A stretch of 64,000 bases of DNA from Gnetum montanum (lineage: Eukaryota > Streptophyta > Gnetopsida > Gnetales > Gnetaceae). The notes under the pieces were generated by a model. That model saw nothing but the letters and a program-made list of their open reading frames with translations. It was not told where the DNA came from and did not search any database. Numbering within the stretch: the first letter of the stretch is position 1; every line of letters starts with the position of its first letter. A program made the translations under genes and the position numbers. Location of the stretch: the NCBI GenBank assembly GCA_015680685.1, contig MNCI01007975.1, positions 282,715-346,714 on the forward strand. Reading direction: 5' to 3'. Positions 45,033-57,170 of the stretch are shown here, piece by piece.

Positions 45033-46085
45033 TCAAAGGGTACGTCCTTTTTTTGTTAATTCTGCTAACGGTTTTGCAATCTTTACAAAGTTCTCTATGA
45101 AGCATCTATAATAGCCAGTATGCCCAAGGAATGATTGGATGTCTTTTACAATTTCAGGTTGACGAGTGACTCCTTGGATGACTTTAATCTTTTTAGGATC
45201 TACCTCTATCCCTATTTGTGAAATCTTGTGCATTAATACAATGCCTTCTTGGACCATTAAATGGCTTTTTTGGTAATTGAGCCTTAAGTTGACTTCAACA
45301 CATCATTTCAGTACTTGCTCAAATCGGTCCAATGCTTGTTCGAAGTCCGCTCCATAAGTGGAGAAATTATCCATAAAGACCTCCACACCATTCCCTATTT
45401 GCTACTGAAATATACTTAGAACTAAACGTTGAAATGTTGCTTGGGCATTGCACAAGCCAAATAGCATCTGTCTACATGCGAATGTCCCCCAAGGACTTGT
45501 GAATGTAGTCTTGGCTTGGTCTTCTAGTGCTATTTGAATTTGATTGTATCCATTGTAACCATCCAGAAAACTATAGTAGCAATGCCCTGCAATGATATCT
45601 AAGACTTGGTTGATGAATGGAAATGGGAAATGGTCTTTAAATGTTGTCATGTTCAGTAGCCTAAACTCTATACACACCCTCCATTTGCCTCCCTTTTTAG
45701 GCACAATGACTAATAGACTAACCCATTCACTATCAGCAATGGGGTAGATGAACCTAGCTTTTAGAAGTTGTTCAATTTCTTCCTTAACCACTTGCTTAAG
45801 CTTTGGGTTTAGTTGCCTTTTTGATTGTCGTCAAGGCTTCATGGAGGGGTCAGTGTAAATTCTATGTTGGCATATCCTAGAATCTATTCCAATTAATTCT
45901 AAATATAACCAAGTAAAGGCTTTCAACCATTTGTTTACCATCCTTAGCAGTCTTTCTTTTTGTTGAGGAGAGAGCTTAGCGTTAATGATTACCAGTTTTC
46001 CATTCTTAAGGAATGTGTACTCCATACCAATGGGCAACAATTTTAACTCAAGGGGCTCTTGCTTAAACTCATTAGGGATTTTCAA
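45033..46085 (-). pseudogene. Element 2 reverse transcriptase
   Basis: Fingers-palm region at 45402-45791 (EWVSLLVIVPKKGGKWRVCI, YYSFLDGYNGYNQIQIALED), preceded by 45831-46085 and followed by the thumb/connection 45033-45257 (SFLGHTGYYRCFIENF). The catalytic YxDD box reads FMDN near 45366-45377. Order and spacing match element 3. Confidence 0.85.
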
Positions 46086-46667
46086 CTTCCCCTAGTTGGT
46101 ATTTTCGGTATTAGTACTTGGAAGTTGATGGTGAACTTGCTCTAATGTATCTGTGTTATCAATGTAGGTGCAAGTCAAGCTCTTAGTTGGTTCCATGCAT
46201 ATAGTTGAATTGCTCTCTTAGTCAGTTATTAGCCACTGGGTGTCTTCCTATCTTGTGGTTGCTACATACAAGCATCTTTGTATGTTAGTTAATTGTGCAC
46301 ACTGGTTGCATTCAAGCAATGTTAAACGTTGTATGAACTAGGATTTCTGCATGCAATTACACCCTGTGTCACTATATGCGATGCATGAAACTTTCTTCTT
46401 CTCGATCTTTCCTAACATATTTTTCCTTAATATTTCTAGGGAAAGATCATGTATTCCTAGGTGTGCATTAATTATGCTTAGCCATGCTTTTCCCATAATG
46501 ATTAGGAAGTCCCCCTTACAGTTGTTGACTTGAATGACTAGGAAATTGACTGGATATAACCACCCACAAATAGTGGTAACAATGTCCTTAACTAGTCCTA
46601 ATGGGATAGTGATGGACTAGTCAACCAACTCTAAATGAATGTTACTCTTTTTTAGTGGAGGCAGGTT

Positions 46668-46886
46668 CTAGGCTTTGTACATTTCTTGAGAGATTAAGTT
46701 AACAATAGAACCTAAATCCAAAAGAGCTTTGCAAGGCTCATTTCCCATGATCTGTAAATAAGTAAGAGGGCTTCTAGGATTAGAGAATTTCTTAGGAAGA
46801 TGACCAACTTTAATCCAATCGGTAATGACATGAGTCAACATGACTGTGTGCATTGAGTGCAGTCTTTGGTTCGAAGGAAGCTCCAA
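46668..46886 (-). pseudogene. Element 2 protease
   Basis: MGNEPCKALLDLGSIVNLIS aligns with element 3 MVGNEPCKALMDSGSRVNFI. The active-site DSG reads DLG, a TCA-to-TTA type change. Confidence 0.75.
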
Positions 46887-47045
46887 AGATTTGAATGATG
46901 GTGAGGCTTTTGGAGAATCAGCCGCTTGTGGTTGTAAGGGCTTAGTTGGACTATTGGTTCTAAAGAAAGGTCTCTTTTTTGTGTGGTTGTTTGAACCAAC
47001 AGTAGGTTGAGGGTTGATAACCCTTGTAGCGTTACGTTGCTACGA

Positions 47046-49386
47046 CTAGGTAGGGAGCTCACCTTGCATAGTTGGAGTAGGTGGTAATGGAGCTAAGGGT
47101 GGAAGAGGTGCAGCTGGATGAGAAGGATAGTACATTTCTAGAACATCTCCACTAGGAGACAGAGTTCTATAGTACTCATGGATTTGGTAGTGAGGTTGAG
47201 GAGTGACGTGACTAGTGGAGTCACGTGGAGAGATCAACGGCTGCACATAGTATCTGTATGAGTCAAGTTGACGGTAAGGGGTACTATCGACATGGTGGTG
47301 GCATTCCCCATGATTGTGGGTGTTGCCACTATTGATACTGTTCAATTGATTGTGGTGGAACTCCACTTGGATAATACGTTAAGGGTTGGTAAAACTGCCT
47401 TGGGTTACTTTGAGGATATGGTAACCTTCGGGGTGTTTGCCGTCTGTTTAATCGTGGGTTTAGTGCATACACCCCAGACTCTTATAGATGTGACACTATT
47501 GGGAAACATCTCTTAGGATGGTCATATTGGCATATCTCACATTCGCAATCATTGTCTGTGTCTGAATCCACAACCTCTTCAATGATAGTAACTTTACCCT
47601 TACCCTTGTTACATGCATATTCAGCTTCTTTCTTTTTCCTTCTCTCCCAATCACTACTTTGCTCTCTGGACTCCTCTGTTATTTTTAGAATAGTTTGAAA
47701 TTTATCATCTAGGGAGTTCCACATTTTATCTACCTTTGCTGATACTTTTGATGTGAATTTTTGAATGGGCAAATTTTTCCTATTCACCATCTCTTCAAGT
47801 GGCAACTCTTCTTCATCTTTACAAAATCTAACTTTTCTCTTTCAGAGAGAAGGAGAGAAGGATCTTTGTTATATTCCTCCACACTTTCTCTTTTCCTTAA
47901 CTCACCTTTCTCTTTGGAAACTTGCTCTAATAATCTTTGTACTTGATGGACTCTAAGCTCAGATAGTCTCGCTTGGGCAAAATTCCCAAGGGTTCTTCGC
48001 GTTTTGTACCTAAGCCCATCTACGAGATGGCGTAGTTGTTCCCTTTGCAAGTAACCATGGCCAGGGCAATGATGTAATAATGCATAATATCAACCCATGG
48101 TAGCATCTAAAGGTTCATGTCCTACTTGTTTCCATCCTTGGATTTGATTACGTAGGTTGGACACTCAGGAGTATGTTTGATACTTATCGTTGAATAACTC
48201 TAACATGGTACTCCATCGACAAATGGATTCCAGTTCTAAGGACCGGTACCAGCTTTTCGCTTCCTTGATCAATGTCTGTTGAAATAACTTTAATTTTTGC
48301 CACTTGTTTTATATATTTTGAAAGGCACATGCATCATAGAATGCTTGTAGATGATTTTGAGGATTAGCGTTATATCCCCCTTCAAATCATGGGATATTTT
48401 TCATGTCTAATCTTTTGATCCTACTATCCTTTTGGTGCCTTATTGGGATCCTAACAACCTCAGTTATATCTAGCATACTTCAAGTAGCGAGTAGGCGTTC
48501 ATCATGATCATATTGTTTATGGCGTCTTTGATGCCTATGTTGTTCCCTATTCTCCCTTCTTTCATGGTGTGTTTTTCTAGAATTCCCTCGTTCCCTTTCT
48601 CGATTGTTTTATCTATGATCCCTATTTCGCCTACCATTATCCTTAGGGTCTTTTCCCTTGCACCCTACGTTCAGATCTTGAAGGAGAGGGGGAAGGAGAT
48701 AATGAAGGTGAAGAGGAAGGAGGATTGGCACCATGACAGTGTCTGCTACCTTCTCTTTGGTGGTTGTGGCCTTGGTCGTGGTTACGATCAAAATGTCCAT
48801 CTTTTTCATACGTTCGTGTTCCTTTTTTAGACCCTTTGTGTTCATCGGTATCAAAATCTAGGTTATGGATAGTTGAGTGAAGATTTTGATACACAACCCC
48901 TTGACCAAAGTCAACAAGAGGAACATCGTTTTGTGGAAAACCTCCTGAGGTAGGTTCACCACCCTCATTTTCACATAGGATAGACAGGACATCCTTAGAC
49001 CACTTCCCCTTCATAGATTTATAATGTCTCTCCTGTTGCAAGTCCCTCTGATGTTGTGCCTCCGTGGGTTGATAATCTCTCGAATCTTGCTCATGCATAA
49101 TGTACTCTGATTGTAAGTGCTGCATACCAATTCATGTGAGAGCATGAAGAAGCATGCTTGGGATTGAGCGATCAAGAGGTAACACTATGTTACCTTCTAA
49201 ATCATGCCAGCGCAGTTGTTCATCCTGGTGGAGGATAAAGGTAAAGTTTGATACATACTCATCATGATGAATGTATACCAAGCAAAACTATTGGGGTATT
49301 GGTGGATTATCCTGTACACTCCACCTCCGATTGTTCATTGTGTCAGAACTAGGTAGTGAAGCACTTTTGTAAGAATAAGGAGACAT
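47046..49386 (-). pseudogene. Element 2 gag
   Basis: Starts at the ATG 49384-49386 (MSPYSYKSASL) and reads NFTFILHQDEQLRWHDLEG, a helical capsid-type region (HLVDGLRYKTRRTLGNFAQA near 48000), a Cys-rich ECEICQYDHPKRC box (~47540) and a proline-rich tail (47046-47366). Co-linear with element 3 gag. Frame broken by several stops and shifts. Confidence 0.8.
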
Positions 49387-49506
49387 GATTAATTATTCAG
49401 TGTGTAATACTCTTCACTTTTCAATGATTGTGGGTTCACTAATCCTAAGGGTTCGTTCCAATGATGGGAGGATTCCTAAGTTCTAATTAGTGCACAAACA
49501 ACAAAT

Positions 49507-49525
49507 TCCCCAACAATGGTGCCAA
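49507..49525 (-). other. Element 2 primer-binding site
   Basis: Directly inside the LTR the minus strand reads ttggcaccattgttgggga, close to the TTGGCGCCGTTGCCGGGGA site (tRNA-Asp type) of Athila/Tat elements. Confidence 0.8.
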
Positions 49526-50331
49526 TGATGAGTGACGAGGTACCCCTACGCTCAACCATATGAATACGAGCGTTCACGTGCGATCTAGTCAAACTCCAAG
49601 GACTAAGTGCTTATGTACCTTCACAGAACAAGGATGGGTTAGGCAATCATTGTCTTCCCAAGCTTACTTGTATGCCATGATTGTATGGTTAAGTAAACTT
49701 GAGGTATGTGATTTTTATGTTCTTTTATGTTTATGTTCCTAGTGCTTAGAATGAAGAAATGAAATAATCAAGTAACTAATTTAATTTAACTAATCAACTG
49801 TGCTTTAACTAGTCCTAACACTAGCATCCATTCCCACTCTCCATACACATCCTTAACCAGTGTAACACTACTGGTATTACCAAAGGCTAGTTGTTACTTC
49901 GTTACCAGGTGTTCCACGTATGCTCAAAGTGGTCGTACCGAGTGTTCTTACTTGTTGAAAATTAACAAATCGATAAAAACAACCAATTAACTAATCAAAG
50001 CATTAAATAATTTTAAATAACATTAAATGTAATAAATAAGCTATTTTGAATGTTGCAAGGTCTATCACAAAGTTTGTCTTTATTTCCAAACACAAGGTGT
50101 GCTCAGGTGCACAATGCGGACACTCAGAAATAATTCTCCCCTAAAACTATAAGCATTCAAGTTAAGGGACTAAGACTAACTATCTCCCCTAAAACCAAGT
50201 GTGCCCGCCTCTTATTTATAAACAACAAGATAGGTTCCGATATTAGATGTCTAATATCACTTGGCAAGCTCCAATATTGCAGACCCGATATCACGAATCT
50301 GATATCGCAGACGCGATATTACGACTCATCA
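49526..50331 (-). repeat. Element 2 LTR, right copy (5' LTR of the element)
   Basis: 806 bp copy of 40507-41361 with the same ends. TATA box at 50213-50220 (minus). Palindrome cores start at 50239, 50253, 50273, 50287, 50301 and 50315, exactly the 14-20-14-14-14 spacing of the other LTR. Confidence 0.92.
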
Positions 50332-50336
50332 GTCAT
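50332..50336 (+). repeat. Target-site duplication of element 2 (right)
   Basis: gtcat, identical to 40502-40506. Confidence 0.9.
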
Positions 50337-50885
50337 GTTATTGAGGTCTATCTTATTCTCAATCAAAAAGTTATTCATGAAAAAAAAACAATAATTTTCA
50401 AAAAAGGCAAATAACGATAATTTTTAGCAAACATAAATAAAATCTTCTTCAACAACTTCCCAGGTTTTTACTAGTCCTTTTAAATTTAAAGATGTTAGTA
50501 AATTATTGATATTTTTAAAAAATTCCGCTTTAGGAAAAAAAAAATTTTTTTTAGCAAGAACTAGTAATAAAAGTATTGATAAAGATGAATTTCACTTGGT
50601 GTAACACAAAAAGAAGATGATTGTAAATACTCATTTCAATTCAAAAATCCCTAAGGTGTCTCTTTTTCTATCTACTTCTACTACTATTCCAAATGTTTTC
50701 TCATTAGATAATGTTTTTTTCACTCATTAGTGACATCAATTATGAAACAAATGCTAAGCTTGAAAAACCAAGGATGAGGGCTTGCTTCTCCACATTTCTA
50801 TGTTAGTTTTATCATGGAATGTTCAAGGCTTTTTTAATAGGTCTCAAGCAAAGATTGTTATACAATTGATAAAAATGTAGTATGA
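50337..50885 (+). mobile_element. L1-type LINE, right part reaching the ORF2 start
   Basis: Continues the ORF1 remnant from 40501 across element 2, then near 50795 reads SMLVLSWNVQGF, the usual start of the L1 endonuclease/RT ORF2. It is cut off around 50885 by the next fragment. Confidence 0.5.
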
Positions 50886-50886
50886 T

Positions 50887-51241
50887 GTGCTTACCCACAA
50901 AGGGAGAATCTATTTTAAGATTATGGTGTATCACTTGAATCCCACGATACATCCAAACAAAGTAACATTATTCTTTACCAAGGCTTATGTTGCATTTAAC
51001 AAAAAATTTATGGTAAAACTACCCCAACTCTTTTTTATCAAGATCAAAAACTACTTCAAGGAAAATGAGAACAACTGGAAGACACTTTCCTTTCTATGTC
51101 TCATTAAAAACTTATGTAGAAGGGGAAGGATTGCTCGTTACTTCAATGACATTCTTCAAAGGGCGACCATAGCATTATGACAATAAATGATGAAAGAGAA
51201 GTCACCACAAAGGCTTTCAAAGGAAATATCACCTCCACTAG
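50887..51241 (+). pseudogene. Orphan fragment of an element-3-type second ORF
   Basis: 97 open codons (VYHLNPTIHPNKVTLFFTKA, LPQLFFIKIKNYFKENENNW) align with the N-terminal domain of the element 3 second ORF at 61110-61385. It ends where the element 3 LTR begins. It is more diverged than element 3 and so comes from another, older member of the family. Confidence 0.7.
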
Positions 51242-52159
51242 TGATGAAGTGTCAAAAGTCAATGCGTTGACTGGGCCGCGTATACGGGGCCACGTATACG
51301 CGACCGCGTCGACGCAACCCCGTCGACGTAGCCACCCTGCGTCAACGTGGCCCCATTTACGCAGCCACCTTTCCCAGATCTATAAATATGAGGGCCTTCC
51401 ACTTCATTTAGGTATCTTTTTGAGTAGTAGTAGTGAAGCTCTTGTAGTTTGTCCCTGCAAGAGATAGAATATTTTCCAAGTGCCAGCAGCAGGTGTAAGA
51501 AAAGTGAATGGATCTTTATTTGAGTCTTGATGTATCTGAGCCCATTGGCGTGATGGCAATAAAGACGAACTGTTCAAGCATACCTTGTAGCATTTGGACT
51601 TAGTTATTTCATGCATTTAATAGTTTAATATGTTTATGCTTTATTAATTACTTGTTAATGCTTTATTAGTTACTTGTTGATTATGTACGTTTTCATTATT
51701 ATAATTTCGATCGTTACTGTTCATTCGTAGTTCGTAAAAGACATAAGTACGACCATCTCGAACGTAATCCAAACGCTTGGTAAGCCCAGTGACGCTTAAC
51801 GTTTGGTGACCCAGAGGTGTTAGGAGATGCTCAGAACGTGCTCAGAAGATGGGACCGAATACTTATGTTAGGAATAGTTAAGATTTAGATTAATTAATAT
51901 TCTATCCTTATTTTCCAAAATGATTAGTCGCCAAAAAGATAATTAAAAAGATATAAAAATCATTAGCCTTAGTCTCACTTATCCAACATAATCGAACTTC
52001 ACAAGTGAGATTAGGATGACAACGACCGTTCTAACGCAAGGTTTCACTAGTTAGAAGTCTGGTGTATGTTAAGTGCTTACAGTCTACGAATTTCGACCGA
52101 GTTGCACATGAACGCTTGTGATTCGTATGGTTGGAGGAGGGATACCTAGCCGCTCATCA
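51242..52159 (+). repeat. Element 3 5' LTR
   Basis: 918 bp, TGATGAAG...CTCATCA, matched by 63572-64000. TATA box TATAAATATG at 51381-51390. Confidence 0.93.
51265..51390 (+). promoter_or_regulatory. Element 3 U3 palindrome array and TATA box
   Basis: CGTATACG / CGTCGACG-type cores start at 51265 (degenerate), 51279, 51293, 51307 and 51321, each 14 bp apart, then degenerate ones at 51340 and 51355. TATAAATA starts at 51381. The copy in the 3' LTR keeps the 14-bp phase (63595, 63609, 63623, 63637). Confidence 0.75.
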
Positions 52160-52179
52160 TTAGCGCCATTGTCGGGGAC
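52160..52179 (+). other. Element 3 primer-binding site
   Basis: ttagcgccattgtcggggac directly after the LTR, a two-to-three-base variant of the tRNA-Asp-type site of Athila/Tat elements. Confidence 0.85.
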
Positions 52180-52325
52180 TATTAGTCTTACATGCGTCAT
52201 CCGACCTTAGTGAAATTATCATTTAAGTCGTTGGAATGGACCCAGGGTAGAAATATTTATGCACACTAGGAGAATTCAAGTAAATAGTAAGGTACACCAA
52301 TTATATGGACCATCTAACGTCCAAC

Positions 52326-54690
52326 ATGTCTTCTCACAGGAGAGATGCATTCGAACCATCGGTGCTGTAAGAATGTCGGGTGGTGTAGAAACATCCCGAT
52401 GAATATGTCCCTGATTTCACATTCATCCTACATCATGATGAACATCTTCGATGGTGGGACATGGAGGATAGCATCGTGCTACCACCCGACCGAGTAGCTC
52501 CTGTGATGCTATATCATAATCTGGGCAGATTGGGCATCCAAGACCGAGTGGCGGAGTATGTCATGGAGGACCATGACTATCAAGACTATTATCCTACGGA
52601 GGCTTAATGGACAAGAGATTAGCAGCAGGCGGAGAGATATGAACAGCAAAAGGGGAAGCAATTCACCAACCCCTTATTCTCGCAAGAGCTGCAAGACGAT
52701 GGGGATCTCGTATTTCATGATACTCATTCGACCGAACTTCCCTTGGGGCCGCAGTTCCTCCAGTCAATCATTCAGAACAAAGCTCCAAGTGACCACGATC
52801 CTCAAGGGGATGGAGGATCACGTAGCAAAGCTAGGAGAGATGATCGCGGCCGTCACCAGGGTAGATGGGGAGATCGTCACCGAAGCGGTGGCGATGCCTC
52901 TCCTTCTTCTCCATCCTCCCCCTCTCCTATGCCTTCCTCTAGCTCAAGCTCTAAGTGTAACAGGGGAAGGTTGGAGAGAAAGGATGGTGGTAAATAGGTT
53001 CGGAAGGGGCAACGTGAGGAAGCATGCGATCAATTGCATGGTCCTCGCCAACATGAAAGAAGGGGTAGCCGAAATTGTCACAAACGTCATAGTCCCCAAC
53101 AGGACTATGATTCAGACGAGCCTTTGTTAGCTACTCAGAGCATCCTCCAAATTGCAGAGGTAGTTCACATTTCAAGCAGGCACATGAAGGATAGTCGGAT
53201 CAAGTGTGTTGATATGAACAACATCCCCAAATTTGAAGGTGAATACAATTGTGATCTGTAGACCCACCTGCAGGCGTTCCATGACGCTTGCACCCTACAA
53301 AATATTGATAACGATTGGCAATGGTTGAAGCTGTTCCCTCGCACACTCATCAAAGAAGCTGAAAGTTGGTACTAGTCCTTGGATCTGGAATCAATCAGAA
53401 GATGGAGTATGATGCTTGAAATCTTTAATGAAAAATATCAAATGTACTCTAGAGTGGCGAATCTGAGATGGCAGATCTAAGGTTGGAAACAAGGGAATCA
53501 TGAACCCTTGGATGCCGCCATGAGCAGATATTACTCACTGTTGCATCAGTGCCCTGGTTATGGTTACTCTCAGCGGGCACAACTTCGCCACATTATTGAT
53601 GGGCTCCGTTTTGAAACATGAAAGACCCTTAGTGTGTATGCCAAGGGACGACTGTCGGAGCTAAGGGTCCATCAGTTGCAGTGCCTCATTGATCAAGTGG
53701 CCAAAGAGGAAGGAGAACTCAGAAAAAAGGAGAGTGCAAAAGAATTCAACTGGGACCCTTCTCTTAGAAAGAGGGAGGTCCGATTTTGTGATGAGGAGGA
53801 CAAGTCACCTCTGGAAGCAGCGGTGAATAGGAAGACTTTGCCATTACAAAAGTTCGCATCTGAAATATTGGCAAAGGTGGATAAAATATGGGATTCTTTG
53901 GACGAGAGATTCCAAAGTGTATTGAAAATCGCAGAAGAGTCCAAAGAACAGGGTAGTAACCGTGATCGACGCAGGAAGGGAGCTGAACGTGCCCAACATA
54001 AAGGCAAGGAAAAAGTTGCTGTAGCAGAGCAGGTTGTAGACTCTGACACCAAGGGGGATGATGGATGTGACGTATGCCAATATGAGCATCCTAAGGGATG
54101 TTGTCTTGTGGTGTCCATCCTTCAAGAGTCTAGGGTCTATGCCTTGAACCCTCGTTTGGCACAGTGGCAGACACCCCGAAGGTTGCCTTATTCACAAGGC
54201 AACCCCAGGTGATTCCACCAGCAGTAGCAAAGATATTATCCAAGTGGAACGCCCCCGCAACCGTATGAATACTTCCAACAGTGGCAGCAACCACAAGTGT
54301 GGGGGATGCCACCTCCAAGGTAGTAGTACCCTTACAAGCAGTTAGATCCTTATGGGTACTATGTTCAGCAATTGGTCTCTCCAAGAGCCTCTTCCAATCA
54401 TGCGGCCTTTCCTAGTTACTACCATTCCCCTGAATATTTTAGACATCCATCTCCATCACCCAGGGGGACAAATCCACATCTCTTCTACCCTCCGTCACCT
54501 TCTTCTACCACTCCTCTACACCACCCCTCTCAGTTGCCACCTGCTCCATCCAAGCAGGGAGAAATACCGTCACACCCACAACAACAAAACGTTACGAGGG
54601 CTGTTAACTTACAACTGGCACCTCGGCCAAGTGGACTAGAATCCAAACAATGCAAACATCCTTTCTTCTAGCCTAATAATTTGAACACAC
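52326..54690 (+). pseudogene. Element 3 gag
   Basis: Begins MSSHRRDAFEPSVL and continues, through in-frame stops, as VPDFTFILHHDEHLRWWDME, an arginine/serine-rich basic stretch (52743-52997), a retrotransposon capsid-type region (FHDACTLQNIDNDWQWLKLF near 53280, SRYYSLLHQCPGYGYSQRAQ near 53530), a coiled-coil (53634-53960), the box CDVCQYEHPKGCC and a proline-rich tail. All pieces share one frame (codon starts divisible by three). Several stops can be explained by C-to-T changes of CAG, CAA or CGA codons. Confidence 0.85.
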
Positions 54691-54884
54691 CCCTGCCTAT
54701 GCCTGTGGCCAGTGCCTCCGAACCTACCAACGCCTCTACCATCATACCGCCTGAGTAGCCCTCCGCTCCACTGCACTCCAACGTCTAGATAGTTATGCTC
54801 ACACATGCTGTGACCGATTGGATCAAAGCTGGTTCTCTTTACCAGAAATTGATAGATCCGAGAAGCCCCCTAATCTATCTTTAG

Positions 54885-55154
54885 GTGGTTGGGAACGAAC
54901 CATGCAAAGCTCTTATGGACTCAGGGTCAAGGGTTAATTTCATCACTCATGACATGTACAAGAACTGGAACCTACCCCCGCTAAAGAAGAGTAACATCCG
55001 ACTCGAGTTAGCAGACCAATCCATCATCGTTCCTTTGGGTTTGGTGGAGGACATTGTGACCACCATTTGTGGGTGGTCCTACCCTGTTGATTTCCTGGTC
55101 ATCTGTGTAGAAAACTATAAGGGGAACTTCCCAATTATCATGGGAAGAGCCTAG
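54885..55154 (+). pseudogene. Element 3 protease
   Basis: VGNEPCKALMDSGSRVNFIT has an intact DSGS active site; the domain continues to GNFPIIMGRA, where a stop follows. Same frame as gag, as expected for a gag-pol polyprotein. Confidence 0.85.
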
Positions 55155-55554
55155 CTAAGCACGATGGATGCATGACTAGGACTCTGAGATCTATCCCTAA
55201 AAATTTCAAAGGAAAACCCTTTCGGGAATATCAAGAAGAAAAGAGTTCCATGCATTGCGTATAGTGACTCGGGGTGCAATTGTGTGCAGTAGTTATGGTC
55301 CAATAAGCGGACATCCATTCAAGCATGCAGTCGGTATATCGAGGAATCACCAATTCAGCAATGCTTGTACGCAGCAGCCACTAACCAAGAGGGCACCCAG
55401 TGGTTGACAGCTGATCCTGCTAGCAGCATATTATGCATGGAACTATCTGAGGGGCTAGTGCAAACCTATATTGATAGCATGGATGTGATGGAGGAGATTC
55501 ATCAACAGACCTTCATCGTTGATGACCTAGATAACTAGGGAAAGCTAGAGATTC

Positions 55555-56665
55555 TTGAGAGCTTCAAGCAAGAGCCCCTTGAGCTAAAATCCCTACCCGC
55601 TCACTTAGAGTACACATTCTTGCAAAATGGTAAGCCAATAATTGTCAATGCTGCCCTTGCTCTTGAACAGAAAAAGAAGTTGCTGGTGATGGTAAATAAA
55701 TGGGTTGCTACATTCGCTTGGTCCTATCCTAAGCTAACTAGAGTTGATCCCAGGCTCTGCCAGCACCGGATCTATCTTGACCCTTCCATAAAGCCACAAC
55801 GACAGCCACAAAGATGATTGAATCCCAAATTGAAGCAGGTTGTAAAAGATGAAATTGAACAGTTGCTGAAGGTGGGATTCATCTATTTTGTCACTGATAG
55901 CGAATGGGTTAGCCCACTCATTATCGTACCCAAGAAAGGTGGTAAGTGGAGGGTCTGTATTGATTTCTGGTTGCTCAACATGGCGACTTTCAAGGACCAC
56001 TTCCCGCTCCCATTTGTGGATCAGGTGTTGGACACAATCGCAGGACATCGATATTACAGTTTTTTGGATGGTTATAGTGGTTATAACCAAATCCAAATAG
56101 CACCAGAGGACTAGGCCAAAACTACTTTCATGAGTCCATGGGGGACTTTTGCATATAAGAAGATGCCCTTTGGTCTGTGCAATGCGCTTGCGACGTTCCA
56201 ACGCCTCATCCTAAGCATCTCCAGCAAAAAATTGGCAATGGTATAAAAGTCTTCATGGATGACTTCTCCACCTATGGTGCCACGTTTGAGTAAGCTTTGG
56301 ACCATCTAGAGTAGGTTCTAAATAGGTGTGTAGACACCAATCTGTGGCTCAATTAGCAAAAGAGCCATTTGATGGTCCAGGAGGGCATTGTGCTAGGGCA
56401 TCGCATCTCATCAACAGGGATCAGCGTAGATCCTGAAAAGATCAGGGTCATCCAAGGAATAACCCGCCAACCAAATATTGTCAAAGATGTGCGGTCATTC
56501 CTTGGACATACTGGTTACTACCGATGTTTCATAGAGCGCTTCTCGAAGATAGCACGATCGTTGGTAGAGCTTACAAAGAAGGATGCTTCGTTCGTCTGGA
56601 CCAAGGAATGCAAATCTGCATTCCAAGAACTAAAACAGAAACTCGTAGAAGCTCCGGTTCTATAG
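55555..56665 (+). pseudogene. Element 3 reverse transcriptase
   Basis: KQVVKDEIEQLLKVGFIYFV, LIIVPKKGGKWRVCIDFWLL and YYSFLDGYSGYNQIQIAPED (55818-56114), the catalytic FMDD near 56250, and the thumb/connection SFLGHTGYYRCFIERFSKIA (56369-56665). Stops at the starts of two pieces (TGA after QPQR, TAG after PED) and a frame change near 56220 inactivate it. The YxDD box itself is intact. Confidence 0.9.
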
Positions 56666-57170
56666 GCACCTGATTGGTCCAGACCTTTTCACATTATGAT
56701 GAATGCCTCCAACTATGCCTTGGGAGCCATGTTTACATAGTGTGACGATTAGAAACATCCATATTATATCCACTGTGCAAGTCGTAGCATTGTGGGTGCA
56801 CAGCTGAACTATACCACCACAGAAAAGGAATTGATGGTGGTGGTTTTCGCATTAGAAAAATTCTGGCACTATGTGCTCAGATATGAGGTGTTTGTGCACA
56901 CAGACCATAGTGCTATCCAGTTCCTGATGAAAAAACCAACAGTGAGCCCCCACATAATCCGGTGGCTAGTGATTCTTCAGGAGTTTGATCTTACCATGGT
57001 AGACAAAAAGGGGACCGAGAATGTGGTTGCTGACCACTTGTCTCGGTTATGATGGGATGATGCAGAAGAGGAGGAGTCCTTATCCGACTAGTTTCCAGAT
57101 GAACTCCTCTTCACAGGTGCCATTGATCCTCAAGCACCCAAGGAATCTCCTTGGTTCAACCGCATCCTCA
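56666..57170 (+). pseudogene. Element 3 RNase H domain
   Basis: After stops in the first part, 56792-57052 is open: YTTTEKELMVVVFALEKFWH contains the catalytic-type glutamate, VHTDHSAIQFLMKK the aspartate, and KGTENVVADHLSRL the tail. Better preserved than its counterpart in element 2. Confidence 0.85.

Larger units (their letters stand above)
40507..50331 (-). mobile_element. Element 2: Athila/Tat-like Gypsy LTR retrotransposon
   Basis: Complete boundaries: LTRs 40507-41361 and 49526-50331 (TGATGAG...CTCATCA) and a perfect 5-bp duplication gtcat. On the minus strand the order is primer-binding site (tRNA-Asp-like, as in Athila/Tat), gag, protease, reverse transcriptase, RNase H, integrase, polypurine tract. 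Many stops plus changed active-site residues (protease DLGS, RT FMDN, RNase H TNP) make it dead. It lacks the second ORF found in element 3, though a 283-base gap lies in that area. It interrupts an L1-type LINE. Confidence 0.95.
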
